Assembly (NCBI GenBank): GCA_036946625.1
Contig: JAQIIU010000001.1
Coordinates: 1 to 64,000 of the forward strand
Length of the DNA: 64,000 nt
Reading direction: 5' to 3'
DNA from: Methylorubrum populi
Lineage (GTDB): Bacteria > Pseudomonadota > Alphaproteobacteria > Rhizobiales > Beijerinckiaceae
This document shows, in pieces, positions 1-8,610 of the stretch. Every line of letters starts with the position of its first letter. Positions within the stretch are counted from its first letter, which is position 1. The notes below the pieces were generated by a model that saw only the letters and a program-made list of their open reading frames with translations, had not been told where the DNA came from and did no database searches. Made by a program: the position numbers and the translations under genes.

Positions 1-818
1 CAGGCCGACGCTGACCTTCTCCGGCGTGTTGAGGTTGGCCCGCACGACGCCGAGCGCCAGGGCCTGCCGCGGGTCGGGGAAACCGATCGAGCCTTCGAGG
101 TCGTGATGGACCGAGGAGCGGTAGCCGACGCCGATCACCGTGCCGGCGGCGGGGGTGACCGTCACGCCCGCGGTGAAGCCGACGCCCCAGGAATCGCCCT
201 TGAGGAAGCCCGACGGATAGAGGGCCGGGGACAGGCCGGGCACGGGCACCGCCTGGCGCAGGGTCAGGCGGAAATACTCGATGTTCGGGCCGGCGGCGAC
301 GGACAGCCAGTCGTTGACCTTGAAGCCGACCACCGGGTTGAAGGCGAGCGAGAAGATCCGCGAGGAGCGGGCGTAGACCGAGCCCGCCCAGTCGTTGCGC
401 GGCTTGGTGACGAGGCCGTAGGGCGCGCCGGTCTGGAGGCCGACCCAGAGCCGGTCGGTGAGCTGGTAGGAGGTGGCGCCCGAGGGCACCACGGCGCCCT
501 GGCCGATCTCGCCGGAGGAGCCGAAGGGCAGCAGCCCCGGCGCGGTGCCCACCGTCGGCGTGATCTCACCCGAGAGGTTGATGAAGGTCAGGCTCTGCTC
601 GCTGGCAAATCCCGGCCGCATCGTCACGGTCGCCGGGTTCCAGAAGATCGACGAGACGCCCGCCCCGCCCGAGGCCGCGCCCGCGAAGGCGACGCCCGAA
701 CCCTGTGCACTCTGCTCACGCAGGCCGAAGGCACCGGCCTGCGCTCCCGTCACGCCCGCCATCGAAGCGGCCGCAACGGCTCCCGCGAGCCCGAGCGCGC
801 GGATCGTCCCCCAGTCAT
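1..818 (-). CDS. FadL/OmpP1/TodX-family outer membrane transport protein, 3' end cut by the window, start out of frame
   Basis: Reading from 807 down to 1 gives an open frame with a hydrophobic export signal (IRALGLAGAVAAASMAGVTG, then AQA), followed by the FadL hallmark GAFGLREQSAQGSG and the conserved SSIFWNPA. FadL proteins are outer-membrane beta-barrels that take up long-chain fatty acids or other hydrophobic compounds. The C-terminal half of the barrel lies outside the window. A good ribosome site (GGAGAGA at 823-829) precedes an ATG at 818, but that ATG is one base out of register with the coding frame across a run of five G (complement of 808-812). A sixth G would give MTGGTIRALGLAG. 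The family call is firm; whether the start is truly broken is not. Confidence 0.8.
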
Positions 819-1074
819 CTTGTCTCTCCGAAGCGTCTTCTTGCAGACCCAAGTTGCACCGACGATCGAAGAGGATTGCGCGCTCCCGGTCCAGAGGGAA
901 AAAGCCGAAAGCTGAATTATAGATCAATTGAGGAGTTTATGTCACGGAACCACGGCTGTCCCGGGCGCTCTCGGGAGGCAGAGGCTGAACCGAGGCCCCG
1001 CTTGCACCCCGGACCGGCGACGGCCATGGTCGGGCGCCCCAAGGCAGGCCTCGGGCAGGACGGAGACGCCGACG

Positions 1075-1959
1075 ATGAAGTTGATCCGGCACGGTGCGAG
1101 CGGTGACGAGAAGCCGGGCCTCGTGGACGCGAAGGGCGGCTTGCGCGACCTCTCGGGGACCCTGCGCGACATCGCGGGAGCGGGCCTCGCGCGGGAATCG
1201 CTCGACCGGCTCGCGCGAATCGATCCGCAGAGCCTGCCGCTGCTGCCGCCCGACACCCGCCTCGGCCCCTGCGTCGGCGGCACCCGCAACTTCGTGGCGA
1301 TCGGCCTGAACTACGCCGACCACGCCGCCGAGACCGGCGCCGCGATTCCGCCCGAGCCGATCGTCTTCAACAAGGCGCCCTCCTGCATCGTCGGCGCCAA
1401 CGACACGGTGATCCTGCCCAAGGCCTCCGCCAAGACCGACTGGGAGGTGGAGCTCGCCGTGGTGATCGGCGCCCGCGCCTCCTACGTCCACGCCAACGAG
1501 GCCCTGCGCTACGTGGCGGGCCTGTGCATCTGCAACGACCTGTCCGAGCGCGAATTCCAGATGGAGCGCGGCGGCACCTGGACCAAGGGCAAGGGCTGCC
1601 CGACCTTCGGCCCGCTCGGTCCCTGGCTCGTGACGCTGGACGAGATCCCCGACCTGAAGAACCTCTCGATGAGCCTCGACCTCAACGGCGAGCGGATGCA
1701 GACCGGCTCGACCGCGACGATGATCTTCGACGTCGCCCAGATCGTGGCCTACGTCTCGCACTTCATGATGCTGGAGCCCGGCGACGTCATCACCACCGGC
1801 ACCCCGCCGGGCGTGGGGCTCGGCATGAAGCCGCCGCGCTTCCTCAGGAGCGACGACGAGATGGTCCTGCGCATCGATCGTCTCGGCGAGCAGCGCCAAA
1901 GGGTCGTGGCCTTCGACGACTGGACCGCGAAGGTCGCCGCGGGCGAGCCGACGAACTGA
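1075..1959 (+). CDS. Fumarylacetoacetate hydrolase (FAA) family protein
   Basis: A 294-residue protein. A short N-terminal domain precedes the FAH catalytic fold with [52 protein letters not shown] and the terminal [19 protein letters not shown]. The acidic cluster (E-x-E in WEVELAVV and the D of NDLSERE) is the divalent-metal site of the family. Members hydrolyse or decarboxylate acylpyruvates and isomerise ring-cleavage products; the substrate cannot be read from sequence. ATG 1075 is chosen because GGAGA lies about ten bases upstream and the residues before it do not look coding. It stands alone, with bioB about 100 bp downstream on the same strand. Confidence 0.9.
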   Translation: MKLIRHGASGDEKPGLVDAKGGLRDLSGTLRDIAGAGLARESLDRLARIDPQSLPLLPPDTRLGPCVGGTRNFVAIGLNYADHAAETGAAIPPEPIVFNKAPSCIVGANDTVILPKASAKTDWEVELAVVIGARASYVHANEALRYVAGLCICNDLSEREFQMERGGTWTKGKGCPTFGPLGPWLVTLDEIPDLKNLSMSLDLNGERMQTGSTATMIFDVAQIVAYVSHFMMLEPGDVITTGTPPGVGLGMKPPRFLRSDDEMVLRIDRLGEQRQRVVAFDDWTAKVAAGEPTN

Positions 1960-2059
1960 CGGCCCACCGGTCGATGAAGGGCGCGGCGGGCCGCTTCGAA
2001 CAGTCAGGCGCGGAACGGCGAGGCTTGATTTTCCCCCGCCTTCGCCCTCAAGGATGCGC

Positions 2060-3085
2060 ATGAGCGACGCCGTGGTCTCCCTCGCCTCTTCGCCGGCCTC
2101 TGGCCCGGCCCCCGCCGCCATCCGTCACGACTGGACGCTGGCCGAGATCCAGGCGATCCACGACATGCCGCTGCTCGATCTCGTGCATCGGGCGGGCCTC
2201 GTGCATCGGGCGCACAACGACCCCGCCGACATCCAGCGGGCGGCTCTGCTGTCGATCAAGACCGGCGGCTGCCCGGAGGATTGCGCCTATTGCCCGCAAT
2301 CGGCCCACCACAAGGGAGCCAACCTGCCCCGCGAGCGGCTGATGCCGGTCGAGGCCGTGCTCGAGGAGGCCGCCGCCGCCAAGGCCAACGGGGCGCACCG
2401 CTTCTGCATGGGCGCGGCGTGGCGCAAGCCGAAGGACGGGCCGGACTTCGACGCGGTGCTGGAGATGGTGCGCGGCGTGCGCGGCCTCGGCATGGAGGCC
2501 TGCGTCACCCTCGGCATGCTGACCCGGAGCCAGGCCCAGCGCCTCGCGGAAGCGGGGCTGACCTCCTACAACCACAACCTCGACACCGGCCCCGAATTCT
2601 ACGGCGACATCATCTCGACCCGCACCTACGACGACCGGCTCCGGACCCTGGAGCATGTCCGGCAGGCGGGCATCGGCGTCTGCTGCGGCGGCATCGTCGG
2701 GATGGGCGAGCGGGTGCGCGACCGGGCCGAGATGCTGCTCGTGCTCGCCAACCACGCGCCGCATCCCGAGAGCGTGCCGATCAACGCGCTCGTCGCCGTC
2801 GAGGGCACGCCGCTGGCGGACCGGCCGCCGATCGATCCCCTCGACCTCGTGCGGATGTGCGCCACCGCCCGCATCGTCATGCCGAAGGCTCGCGTCCGCC
2901 TCAGCGCCGGCCGCAAGAGCCTGACCCGCGAGGCGCAGATCCTCTGCTTCCTCGCCGGCGCCAACTCGATCTTCTACGGCGAACGCCTGCTCACCACCGC
3001 CAACAACGAGGCCGACGCCGACGCCGAACTGCTGCGCGACATCGGCGTGCCGGTGCCCGAGGTGACGCTCGCCGCCGCGGAGTAG
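2060..3085 (+). CDS. bioB: Biotin synthase
   Basis: Radical-SAM enzyme that inserts sulfur into dethiobiotin, the last step of biotin synthesis. The SAM [4Fe-4S] motif [11 protein letters not shown] (CxxxCxxC) lies near residue 70. [33 protein letters not shown] and VRLSAGR, which together build the active site and carry the [2Fe-2S] ligands, are all present. At 341 residues the length is normal. Two ATGs are in frame (2054 and 2060); AAGGA at 2050-2054 overlaps the first and is correctly spaced for the second, so 2060 is preferred. No other bio genes are in the window. The enzyme depends on Fe-S assembly, which the SUF operon at 24.8-33.6 kb provides. Confidence 0.97.
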   Translation: MSDAVVSLASSPASGPAPAAIRHDWTLAEIQAIHDMPLLDLVHRAGLVHRAHNDPADIQRAALLSIKTGGCPEDCAYCPQSAHHKGANLPRERLMPVEAVLEEAAAAKANGAHRFCMGAAWRKPKDGPDFDAVLEMVRGVRGLGMEACVTLGMLTRSQAQRLAEAGLTSYNHNLDTGPEFYGDIISTRTYDDRLRTLEHVRQAGIGVCCGGIVGMGERVRDRAEMLLVLANHAPHPESVPINALVAVEGTPLADRPPIDPLDLVRMCATARIVMPKARVRLSAGRKSLTREAQILCFLAGANSIFYGERLLTTANNEADADAELLRDIGVPVPEVTLAAAE

Positions 3086-3180
3086 GCGGCACGGCCCGAG
3101 GCGGGTCCGCCGAGCGGCCCCGTCGCCTTGACTTCACCCGCCTCCCGTGAATGGTGCCGGCTCCTTCTCAAGAGCCCGTC

Positions 3181-4995
3181 ATGCACCGTTACCGTACCCA
3201 TACCTGCGGGGCGCTTCGCCCGTCCGACGTCGGCGCGAGCGTCCGCCTGTCCGGCTGGTGCCACCGCGTCCGCGACCATGGCGGCGTGCTCTTCATCGAC
3301 CTGCGCGACCATTACGGCCTGACGCAGTGCGTGATCGATTCCGACTCGAAGGCCTTCAAGGCCGCCGAGACGGCGCGCTCCGAATGGGTGATCCGCATCG
3401 ACGGCCGCGTGCGCACCCGGCCCGCCGGCACCGAGAACCCGGAACTGCCGACCGGCGCGGTCGAGGTCTATATCGACGACCTCGAAGTGCTGGGCCCCGC
3501 GGGCGAACTGCCGCTGCCCGTCTTCGGCGATCAGGAATACCCGGAGGAGACCCGGCTCAAGTACCGCTTCCTCGATCTGCGCCGGGAGAAGCTGCACGCC
3601 AACATGATGAAGCGCGGCGCGATCATCGACAGCTTGCGCCGCCGCATGCGCGAGGGCGGTTTCTTCGAATTCCAGACGCCGATCCTGACCGCTTCGAGCC
3701 CCGAGGGCGCCCGCGACTACCTCGTGCCGTCCCGCGTGCACCCCGGAAAGTTCTACGCGCTGCCGCAGGCGCCGCAGCAGTTCAAGCAGCTCACGATGAT
3801 CGCGGGCTTCGACCGCTACTTCCAGATCGCGCCCTGCTTCCGCGACGAGGACGCGCGGGCCGACCGCTCGCCGGGCGAGTTCTATCAGCTCGACATCGAG
3901 ATGAGCTTCGTCACGCAGGAGGACGTGTTCCAGGCGGTCGAGCCGGTGCTGCGCGGCGTGTTCGAGGAATTTTCCGCGGGCAAGCGCGTGACGGACAAGT
4001 TTCCGCGCATCACCTACGCCGATGCGATGCTGAAATACGGCGTCGACAAGCCGGACCTGAGGAACCCGCTCCTCATCGCCGACGTCACCGACGAATTCGC
4101 CGACGACGCGGTGGCGTTCAAGGCGTTCAAGGGCGTGATCAAGTCGGGCGGCGTGGTGCGCGCCATCCCCGCCACCGGGGCGGCGGGCCAGCCGCGCTCG
4201 TTCTTCGACAAGCTCAACGACTGGGCCCGCTCGGAAGGCGCGCCGGGCCTGGGCTACATCGTGTTCGAGGAGGAGGGCGTGCATCTCTCCGGCAAGGGGC
4301 CGATCGCCAAGTTCATTCCGCCTGAGATCCAGGCACGGATCGCCGAGAAGGCCGGGGCGAAGGCGGGCGACGCGGTGTTCTTCGCCGCCGGCACCGAGGC
4401 GAAGGCGGCGGCGCTCGCGGGCAAGGCGCGCATCCGCATCGGCGACGAACTGAAGCTCTCCGACACGGACCAGTTCGCTTTCTGCTGGGTCGTCGATTTC
4501 CCGATGTACGAGTGGAACGAAGAAGACAAGAAAATCGACTTCTCCCACAACCCGTTCTCGATGCCGAACTTCGACCGCGACGAGTTCCTCGCGCTCGGCG
4601 ACGGAGACTCGGAAAAGATCCTTGGGATCAAGGCGTTCCAGTACGACATCGTCTGCAACGGCATCGAGCTGTCCTCGGGCGCGATCCGGAACCACCGCCC
4701 CGACGTGATGGAGAAGGCCTTCGCGATCGCCGGCTACGGCCGCGACGTGCTGGAGGAGAAGTTCGGCGGCATGCTGAACGCGCTGCGCCTCGGCGCCCCG
4801 CCGCACGGCGGCATCGCGCCGGGCGTCGACCGCATCGTCATGCTGCTGTGCGAGGAGCCGAACATCCGCGAGGTCGTGCTGTTCCCGATGAACCAGCGCG
4901 CCGAGGACCTGATGATGGGCGCGCCGGCCGAGGCGACCCCGAAGCAGTTGCGCGAGCTGCACATCCGCCTCAACCTGCCCGAGAAGAAGGGGTGA
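3181..4995 (+). CDS. aspS: Aspartyl-tRNA synthetase (probably Asp/Asn non-discriminating)
   Basis: A 604-residue class IIb synthetase. It has the N-terminal OB fold ([20 protein letters not shown]), motif 1 ([12 protein letters not shown]), the flipping loop and motif 2 ([11 protein letters not shown]), the bacterial GAD insertion domain in the middle, and motif 3 near the end ([14 protein letters not shown]). It charges tRNA-Asp; many alphaproteobacterial enzymes also charge tRNA-Asn for later amidation, so the non-discriminating description is from family knowledge only. ATG 3181 matches the usual N-terminus ([13 protein letters not shown]). A strong intrinsic terminator starts 15 bp after the stop. 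Confidence 0.97.
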   Translation: MHRYRTHTCGALRPSDVGASVRLSGWCHRVRDHGGVLFIDLRDHYGLTQCVIDSDSKAFKAAETARSEWVIRIDGRVRTRPAGTENPELPTGAVEVYIDDLEVLGPAGELPLPVFGDQEYPEETRLKYRFLDLRREKLHANMMKRGAIIDSLRRRMREGGFFEFQTPILTASSPEGARDYLVPSRVHPGKFYALPQAPQQFKQLTMIAGFDRYFQIAPCFRDEDARADRSPGEFYQLDIEMSFVTQEDVFQAVEPVLRGVFEEFSAGKRVTDKFPRITYADAMLKYGVDKPDLRNPLLIADVTDEFADDAVAFKAFKGVIKSGGVVRAIPATGAAGQPRSFFDKLNDWARSEGAPGLGYIVFEEEGVHLSGKGPIAKFIPPEIQARIAEKAGAKAGDAVFFAAGTEAKAAALAGKARIRIGDELKLSDTDQFAFCWVVDFPMYEWNEEDKKIDFSHNPFSMPNFDRDEFLALGDGDSEKILGIKAFQYDIVCNGIELSSGAIRNHRPDVMEKAFAIAGYGRDVLEEKFGGMLNALRLGAPPHGGIAPGVDRIVMLLCEEPNIREVVLFPMNQRAEDLMMGAPAEATPKQLRELHIRLNLPEKKG

Positions 4996-5010
4996 GGGGC
5001 CCAGCAGAGT

Positions 5011-5067
5011 GCCGAGCGCATCGTCCTGGAAATCGGCTCCAGGACGATGCGCTCGGCTCTTGTTTTT
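5011..5067 (+). terminator. Intrinsic terminator of aspS
   Basis: A perfect 20-bp inverted repeat (5011-5030 with 5038-5057) with a 7-nt loop is followed by TCTTG and a run of five T at 5063-5067. It lies 15 bp past the aspS stop. This is one of the clearest terminators in the window, and it isolates aspS from the acquired Fic module. Confidence 0.93.
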
Positions 5068-5113
5068 GCATCGTCTTTTTCCGAAAGCCGGAGGCCACCT
5101 TTCGGGACGATGC
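5068..5113. repeat. 46-bp dispersed palindromic repeat, copy 1
   Basis: Outer arms GCATCGTC/GACGATGC and inner arms CCGAAAG/CTTTCGG form a bulged hairpin of exactly 46 nt. A second 46-nt copy lies at 16470-16515 with the shared core GCCGGnnGCCACCTTTCGGG, and a looser relative is at 18902-18938. This copy lies directly against the aspS terminator and at the left edge of the low-GC Fic insertion. Confidence 0.75.
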
Positions 5114-5226
5114 TCTAGCGAGACTGAGCCTCGCGCACAAAATTTCGTTCATAACTCCGAATCCCATCGCCGATGCCGGCAGGGAGGGCGTTCTAGTGAT
5201 AGCCTCTGGAAGGTGGAGTGATCGAC

Positions 5227-5421
5227 ATGAGCAAAAAACTTACCAATCTTCTAGATCGGGCCAAAGCGATTGGAATGTCGTTAAATGAGCGTGAAACACA
5301 GCGCAGAAGCTTTGCTTATGGATCCGCTCATATCGAAAATGAACGCGTAACACGCGACACAATCCGATTGGCTGAAGAAGATCTCAAGCGCCACAAAGGT
5401 GCGACAGGCGATGTCAGATAG
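5227..5421 (+). CDS. Antitoxin of Fic toxin (VbhA-like)
   Basis: A 64-residue acidic/basic helical protein. Residues 33-38 read SAHIEN, which fits the Fic inhibitory motif [S/T]xxxE[G/N]; in class I systems the Glu points into the Fic ATP pocket and blocks AMP transfer. The following ERVTRDTIRLAEEDL is typical of the antitoxin_VbhA domain. ATG 5227 is chosen because GGTGGAG (5212-5218) is well spaced; GTG 5218 is a weaker in-frame alternative. It overlaps the Fic gene by 11 bp, as expected for co-translated toxin and antitoxin. GC content is clearly below that of the neighbours, indicating transfer. Confidence 0.88.
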   Translation: MSKKLTNLLDRAKAIGMSLNERETQRRSFAYGSAHIENERVTRDTIRLAEEDLKRHKGATGDVR

Positions 5422-6271
5422 ACACAGCGAAACTGATGAGCCGGATCTGATCAAGGATCCGGCAGAGCGAGCATTTGCAGAAGCACGGAATGCTCTTCGA
5501 CAGTTTGATGTCGGAATGCTTTTACTTGACCACTGGCTTGATGTGGGCCGTCCCTACATCAGGCCGTCGGATCTATTAACTCTTAATCGCTTTGCCATCG
5601 CCGGTATTCATAAATTCGCTGGGACATTTCGTAACAGTGAAGTTCGGATTGGAGGCAGCCAGCATCAGCCGCCAAACGCCGCATTCGTGCCTGAGCTCGT
5701 CGAAGACTTTTGCGCATATCTAAATGCCAATTGGGATTCGAAGACCGCCGAACATTTAGCAGCCTACGCCCTCTGGAGAATGAACTGGATACATCCCTTT
5801 GCAGATGGCAATGGAAGAACTGCCCGCATACTCTCCTATATCGTACTATCAGCAAAAAGCGGGTTTCGGTTACCTGGAACAACAACTATTCCAGAGCAAA
5901 TCGCGGCCAACAAATCGCCGTACTATGCCGCCCTTGAAGATGCGGATCGCGCCTTTCTGAGAGGACGCATTGACGTATCTAAAGTCGAAGATTTGATTGA
6001 GGAATGTTTAGAAAAGCAAATTCTTTCGGCAGAATCACGGCCGGCTACCTCTTCAAAGAGTGAAGATAGGCGCGTCATCATAGACTCGGAATTGCTAGAC
6101 TCATTGATACCGACAATCGAGCGATCGTTGCTAACGGTACCTGGACGCGAGAAGCACATTTTAAAAATAATCGAGAAAAATCCAGTACTTTTCAATGGAT
6201 TGTTCAGTCTGCTTTCGGGGATTGGAGGTGCAGCGCTCGGGGCGATTCTAACTCTCACGCTAAGCAAGTAA
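5411..6271 (+). CDS. Fic-domain protein adenylyltransferase toxin with C-terminal membrane segment
   Basis: A 286-residue protein with the full Fic signature HPFADGNGRTAR at residues 128-139, matching HPFx[D/E]GNGRxxR; the His is the catalytic base and the D binds the metal. Fic enzymes transfer AMP (rarely other groups) from nucleotides to hydroxyl side chains of target proteins such as gyrase or GTPases. No inhibitory motif is seen inside this protein, so inhibition should come from the small gene just upstream (class I). Unusually, the last 25 or so residues (LFNGLFSLLSGIGGAALGAI, then LTLTLSK) form one hydrophobic segment, suggesting membrane anchoring at the C-terminus. GTG 5399 is an alternative start. 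The region is AT-richer than its surroundings. The stop overlaps the next gene's start as TAATG. Confidence 0.9.
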   Translation: MSDRHSETDEPDLIKDPAERAFAEARNALRQFDVGMLLLDHWLDVGRPYIRPSDLLTLNRFAIAGIHKFAGTFRNSEVRIGGSQHQPPNAAFVPELVEDFCAYLNANWDSKTAEHLAAYALWRMNWIHPFADGNGRTARILSYIVLSAKSGFRLPGTTTIPEQIAANKSPYYAALEDADRAFLRGRIDVSKVEDLIEECLEKQILSAESRPATSSKSEDRRVIIDSELLDSLIPTIERSLLTVPGREKHILKIIEKNPVLFNGLFSLLSGIGGAALGAILTLTLSK

Positions 6272-7149
6272 TGCACCTCGAAGCGCTGTGCGCGATCGTT
6301 GTCGCCCACGACAGCGCGGACGCCCTGCCCGCCTGCCTCGCGGCGCTGGCCCGCGAAACCGTCCCGGCGATCGTGGTCGACAACGCCAGCCGCGACGGCT
6401 CGGTGGCGGTGGCCGAGGCGCACGGCGCGCGGGTGATCGCCAACCCCCGCAACGAGGGCTACGGGCGGGCCAACAACATCGGCGTGCGCGCCGCCGACGG
6501 GGCAGGGCACGTCCTCATCCTCAACCCCGATCTCGTGCTGCAACCGGGCGCCGCCGCCGCGCTTCTCGCCGCGGCCGAGGCATGGCCCGATGCCGGACTG
6601 CTGGCGCCGCGCATCCACGAGCCGGACGGGCGCTTCTTCTACCAGCCGCGCTCGCTGCTCGCGCCCTACCTCACGAATCCGAAGGGCAGGCGCGCCCTGC
6701 CCGAGGGCGATGCCTGCGCCCCGTTCCTGTCCGGCGCCTGCCTGATGGTCGAGCGCGCGTTCTTCCTCGGACTCGGCGGCTTCGACCCAAAAATCTTCCT
6801 GTTCTACGAGGACGACGACCTCTGCCGCCGGGTGGCCGAGGCCGGCCGCACGCTGGTCCATGTCCACGGCGCGGTGGCCCTGCACGGGCGCGGGCGCTCC
6901 TCGGCGCCGGAGCCGGGCCGCGTGTTCCGCACCCGCTGGCATCAGGCGTGGTCGCGCGCCTACGTCTCGAAGAAGTACGGCCTGCCCGATCCGAGTCCCG
7001 GGATGCTCGCCACCAACGTCCCGAAGGCGGCGCTCTCCGCCCTCGCCTTCCGCCGCGCGGGGCTGGAACGCTACGGCGGCTCGGCGGCGGGCGCCCTGGC
7101 GGCGCTGCGGGGACGGAGCGCGCTCGCCCGCGAGGGTTTGGAGCCGTGA
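6271..7149 (+). CDS. Family 2 glycosyltransferase (rhamnosyltransferase-like)
   Basis: A 292-residue GT-A enzyme. The N-terminus LCAIVVAHDS begins the nucleotide-sugar fold, followed by VDNASRDGS, NEGYGRANNIG, the DxD-equivalent ILNPDLVL, and FLSGACLMVERAFF with GGFDPKIFLFYEDDDLCRR, typical of WbbL-like rhamnosyltransferases acting on cell-surface glycans. No membrane segment is seen. The start codon shares a base with the Fic stop (TAATG), so the gene is now translated behind an acquired toxin gene; its original upstream region seems to have been replaced. The next gene overlaps by 4 bp (GTGA) and encodes an acyltransferase, so the pair probably decorates an exported polysaccharide. The donor sugar is unknown. 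Confidence 0.88.
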   Translation: MHLEALCAIVVAHDSADALPACLAALARETVPAIVVDNASRDGSVAVAEAHGARVIANPRNEGYGRANNIGVRAADGAGHVLILNPDLVLQPGAAAALLAAAEAWPDAGLLAPRIHEPDGRFFYQPRSLLAPYLTNPKGRRALPEGDACAPFLSGACLMVERAFFLGLGGFDPKIFLFYEDDDLCRRVAEAGRTLVHVHGAVALHGRGRSSAPEPGRVFRTRWHQAWSRAYVSKKYGLPDPSPGMLATNVPKAALSALAFRRAGLERYGGSAAGALAALRGRSALAREGLEP

Positions 7150-8231
7150 GCGGCCTCCTCTGCGGTCCCACGGTCGCACAGGCGCTGGCGCGCCCGCACA
7201 ACGCCTTCTCGGCCCTGCGGCTGGCGCTGGCCCTGATGGTGGTGGTCTCCCACGCCTTCAGCGTCGTCTCCGGCCAGGCGCTCGACGAGCCGCTGGCCCG
7301 CGCCACCGGCTTCTCGCTCGGCGAGCACGCGGTGAACGGCTTCTTCGCCGTCTCCGGCTTCCTCGTCACCATGAGCTTCGACCGGCGCGGCTGGCGCGAC
7401 TACGCCATCGCCCGCTCGTTGCGCATCGTGCCGGGTCTCGTCGCCGCGACGCTGCTCGTGAGTCTCGGCCTCGGCGCGGCCCTGACCCGACTGCCGCTCG
7501 CCGAGTACTACGCCGCGCCGGAACTGTGGCGCTTCGTGCGCGGCACGCTCCTGTCCTTCAAGAGCCACGCGAGCCTGCCCGGCCTGTTCGAGGCCAACCC
7601 GTTCCGCAGCCCGCTCGGCACGGTCTGGACCCTGAAATACGAGACGATCTGCTATGTCGGCGTGCTGGTCGTCGGCTTGTTCGGATTGTTGCGGCGGCGC
7701 TGGGCCGTGCCGTCCCTCACCGCCGCCCTGGCGCTGACCCTGGCCGGGCTCGAAACCTTCCGGCCCGACATGCCGAAGGGCGCCGAGACGGCCCTTCGCC
7801 TGCCGCTGATCTTCGCGGCCGGCGCCTGCCTCTACCTGTGGCGCGACCGCGTGCGGCTCGGGGCGTGGCCGCTGCTCGGCCTCGTCGCGGCCGCCCTCCT
7901 CCAGGGGCACGCGCCCTCCCGCACGCTGCTGTTCCTCTCGGAGAGCTGCGCGGCGATCTGGCTCGCCTTCCTCCCGGCCCTGGCCCGCCCCGCCTTCGAT
8001 CCCCCCGCCGACCTCTCCTACGGGGTCTACCTCTACGGCTGGCCGATCCAGCAGAGCCTGCACGCGCTGTTCCCCGCGGCCTCCGCTCCGGTGCTGCTGG
8101 TCCCCGCGCTCGGGCTCGCCCTCCTCGTCGCGGCGCTCTCCTGGTACGCCGTCGAGAAGCCGGCCCTGCGCCTGAAGGCGCGGGCGCTCGGGCGGCGCAC
8201 GCTGGGCACCATCGAGCCCGCCGCGCCCTGA
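7146..8231 (+). CDS. Acyltransferase 3 family membrane protein
   Basis: A 361-residue polytopic protein with around ten hydrophobic segments. The N-terminus has the family hallmark (NAFSALRLALALMVVVSHAF, with the catalytic His in VVSHAF), then NGFFAVSGFLVTMSF, ARSLRIVPGL, GTVWTLKYETICY and the late SYGVYLYGWPIQQ. Such proteins O-acetylate or otherwise acylate surface polysaccharides and lipids in the inner membrane. GTG 7146 overlaps the glycosyltransferase stop (GTGA), which supports both the start choice and a two-gene operon. Confidence 0.88.
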   Translation: MSGLLCGPTVAQALARPHNAFSALRLALALMVVVSHAFSVVSGQALDEPLARATGFSLGEHAVNGFFAVSGFLVTMSFDRRGWRDYAIARSLRIVPGLVAATLLVSLGLGAALTRLPLAEYYAAPELWRFVRGTLLSFKSHASLPGLFEANPFRSPLGTVWTLKYETICYVGVLVVGLFGLLRRRWAVPSLTAALALTLAGLETFRPDMPKGAETALRLPLIFAAGACLYLWRDRVRLGAWPLLGLVAAALLQGHAPSRTLLFLSESCAAIWLAFLPALARPAFDPPADLSYGVYLYGWPIQQSLHALFPAASAPVLLVPALGLALLVAALSWYAVEKPALRLKARALGRRTLGTIEPAAP

Positions 8232-8391
8232 CGCGCGATCGATCCGATGGCCGGCTCGCCGCGTTTCCCGCTCCATCGGGAGCGTCAGGCCGCCGCCGTG
8301 GCGAGCGGACGGCGCCGCCCTAGCTTATCGCGTCGGCCCGCCGGTTCCGGCGGCCTCCCCGCATCGGCACAGGCAGAGCGAAAGCCTCCCC

Positions 8392-8610
8392 ATGAAGGTC
8401 GTCGTGGATCTCAACCGCTGCCAGGCCTACGCGCAGTGCATCTACGCGGCGCCGGGGCACTTTGCGCTGCACGGGCGCGAGGCCCTGGTCTACGACCCCT
8501 CCCCCGACGAGGCGGCGCGGGGCGCGATCGAGCGAGCCGTCCAGGCCTGCCCGGTCCGGGCGATCACCGCCTTTCCGGACGCCCCCGAGCAGGCCGGAGA
8601 GGCGTCGTGA
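8392..8610 (+). CDS. 3Fe-4S ferredoxin of the P450 system
   Basis: A 72-residue ferredoxin. The first Cys pair sits in RCQAYAQC (Cys10 and Cys16, spaced as CxxxxxC) and the third in ACPVRAI. The missing second cysteine of the usual CxxCxxC pattern is characteristic of the [3Fe-4S] ferredoxins that feed bacterial P450s. It should carry electrons from the reductase encoded next to the P450 two genes on. The ATG has a good upstream AG-rich site, and the stop overlaps the reductase start by 4 bp (GTGA). Confidence 0.92.
   Translation: MKVVVDLNRCQAYAQCIYAAPGHFALHGREALVYDPSPDEAARGAIERAVQACPVRAITAFPDAPEQAGEAS

Noticed and set aside
2180-2212. Two copies of a 15-bp sequence in bioB encoding [12 protein letters not shown], possible in-frame duplication
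   Set aside because: The protein aligns without a gap to E. coli BioB as recalled (PLLDL...VHRxH), so there is no extra segment.
2974-4962. A long minus-strand frame opposite aspS
   Set aside because: Shadow frame; aspS on the plus strand has all synthetase motifs and matching codon bias.
5114-5226. A tRNA or attachment site at the left edge of the Fic insertion
   Set aside because: No cloverleaf and no duplicated end was found on either side of the module.
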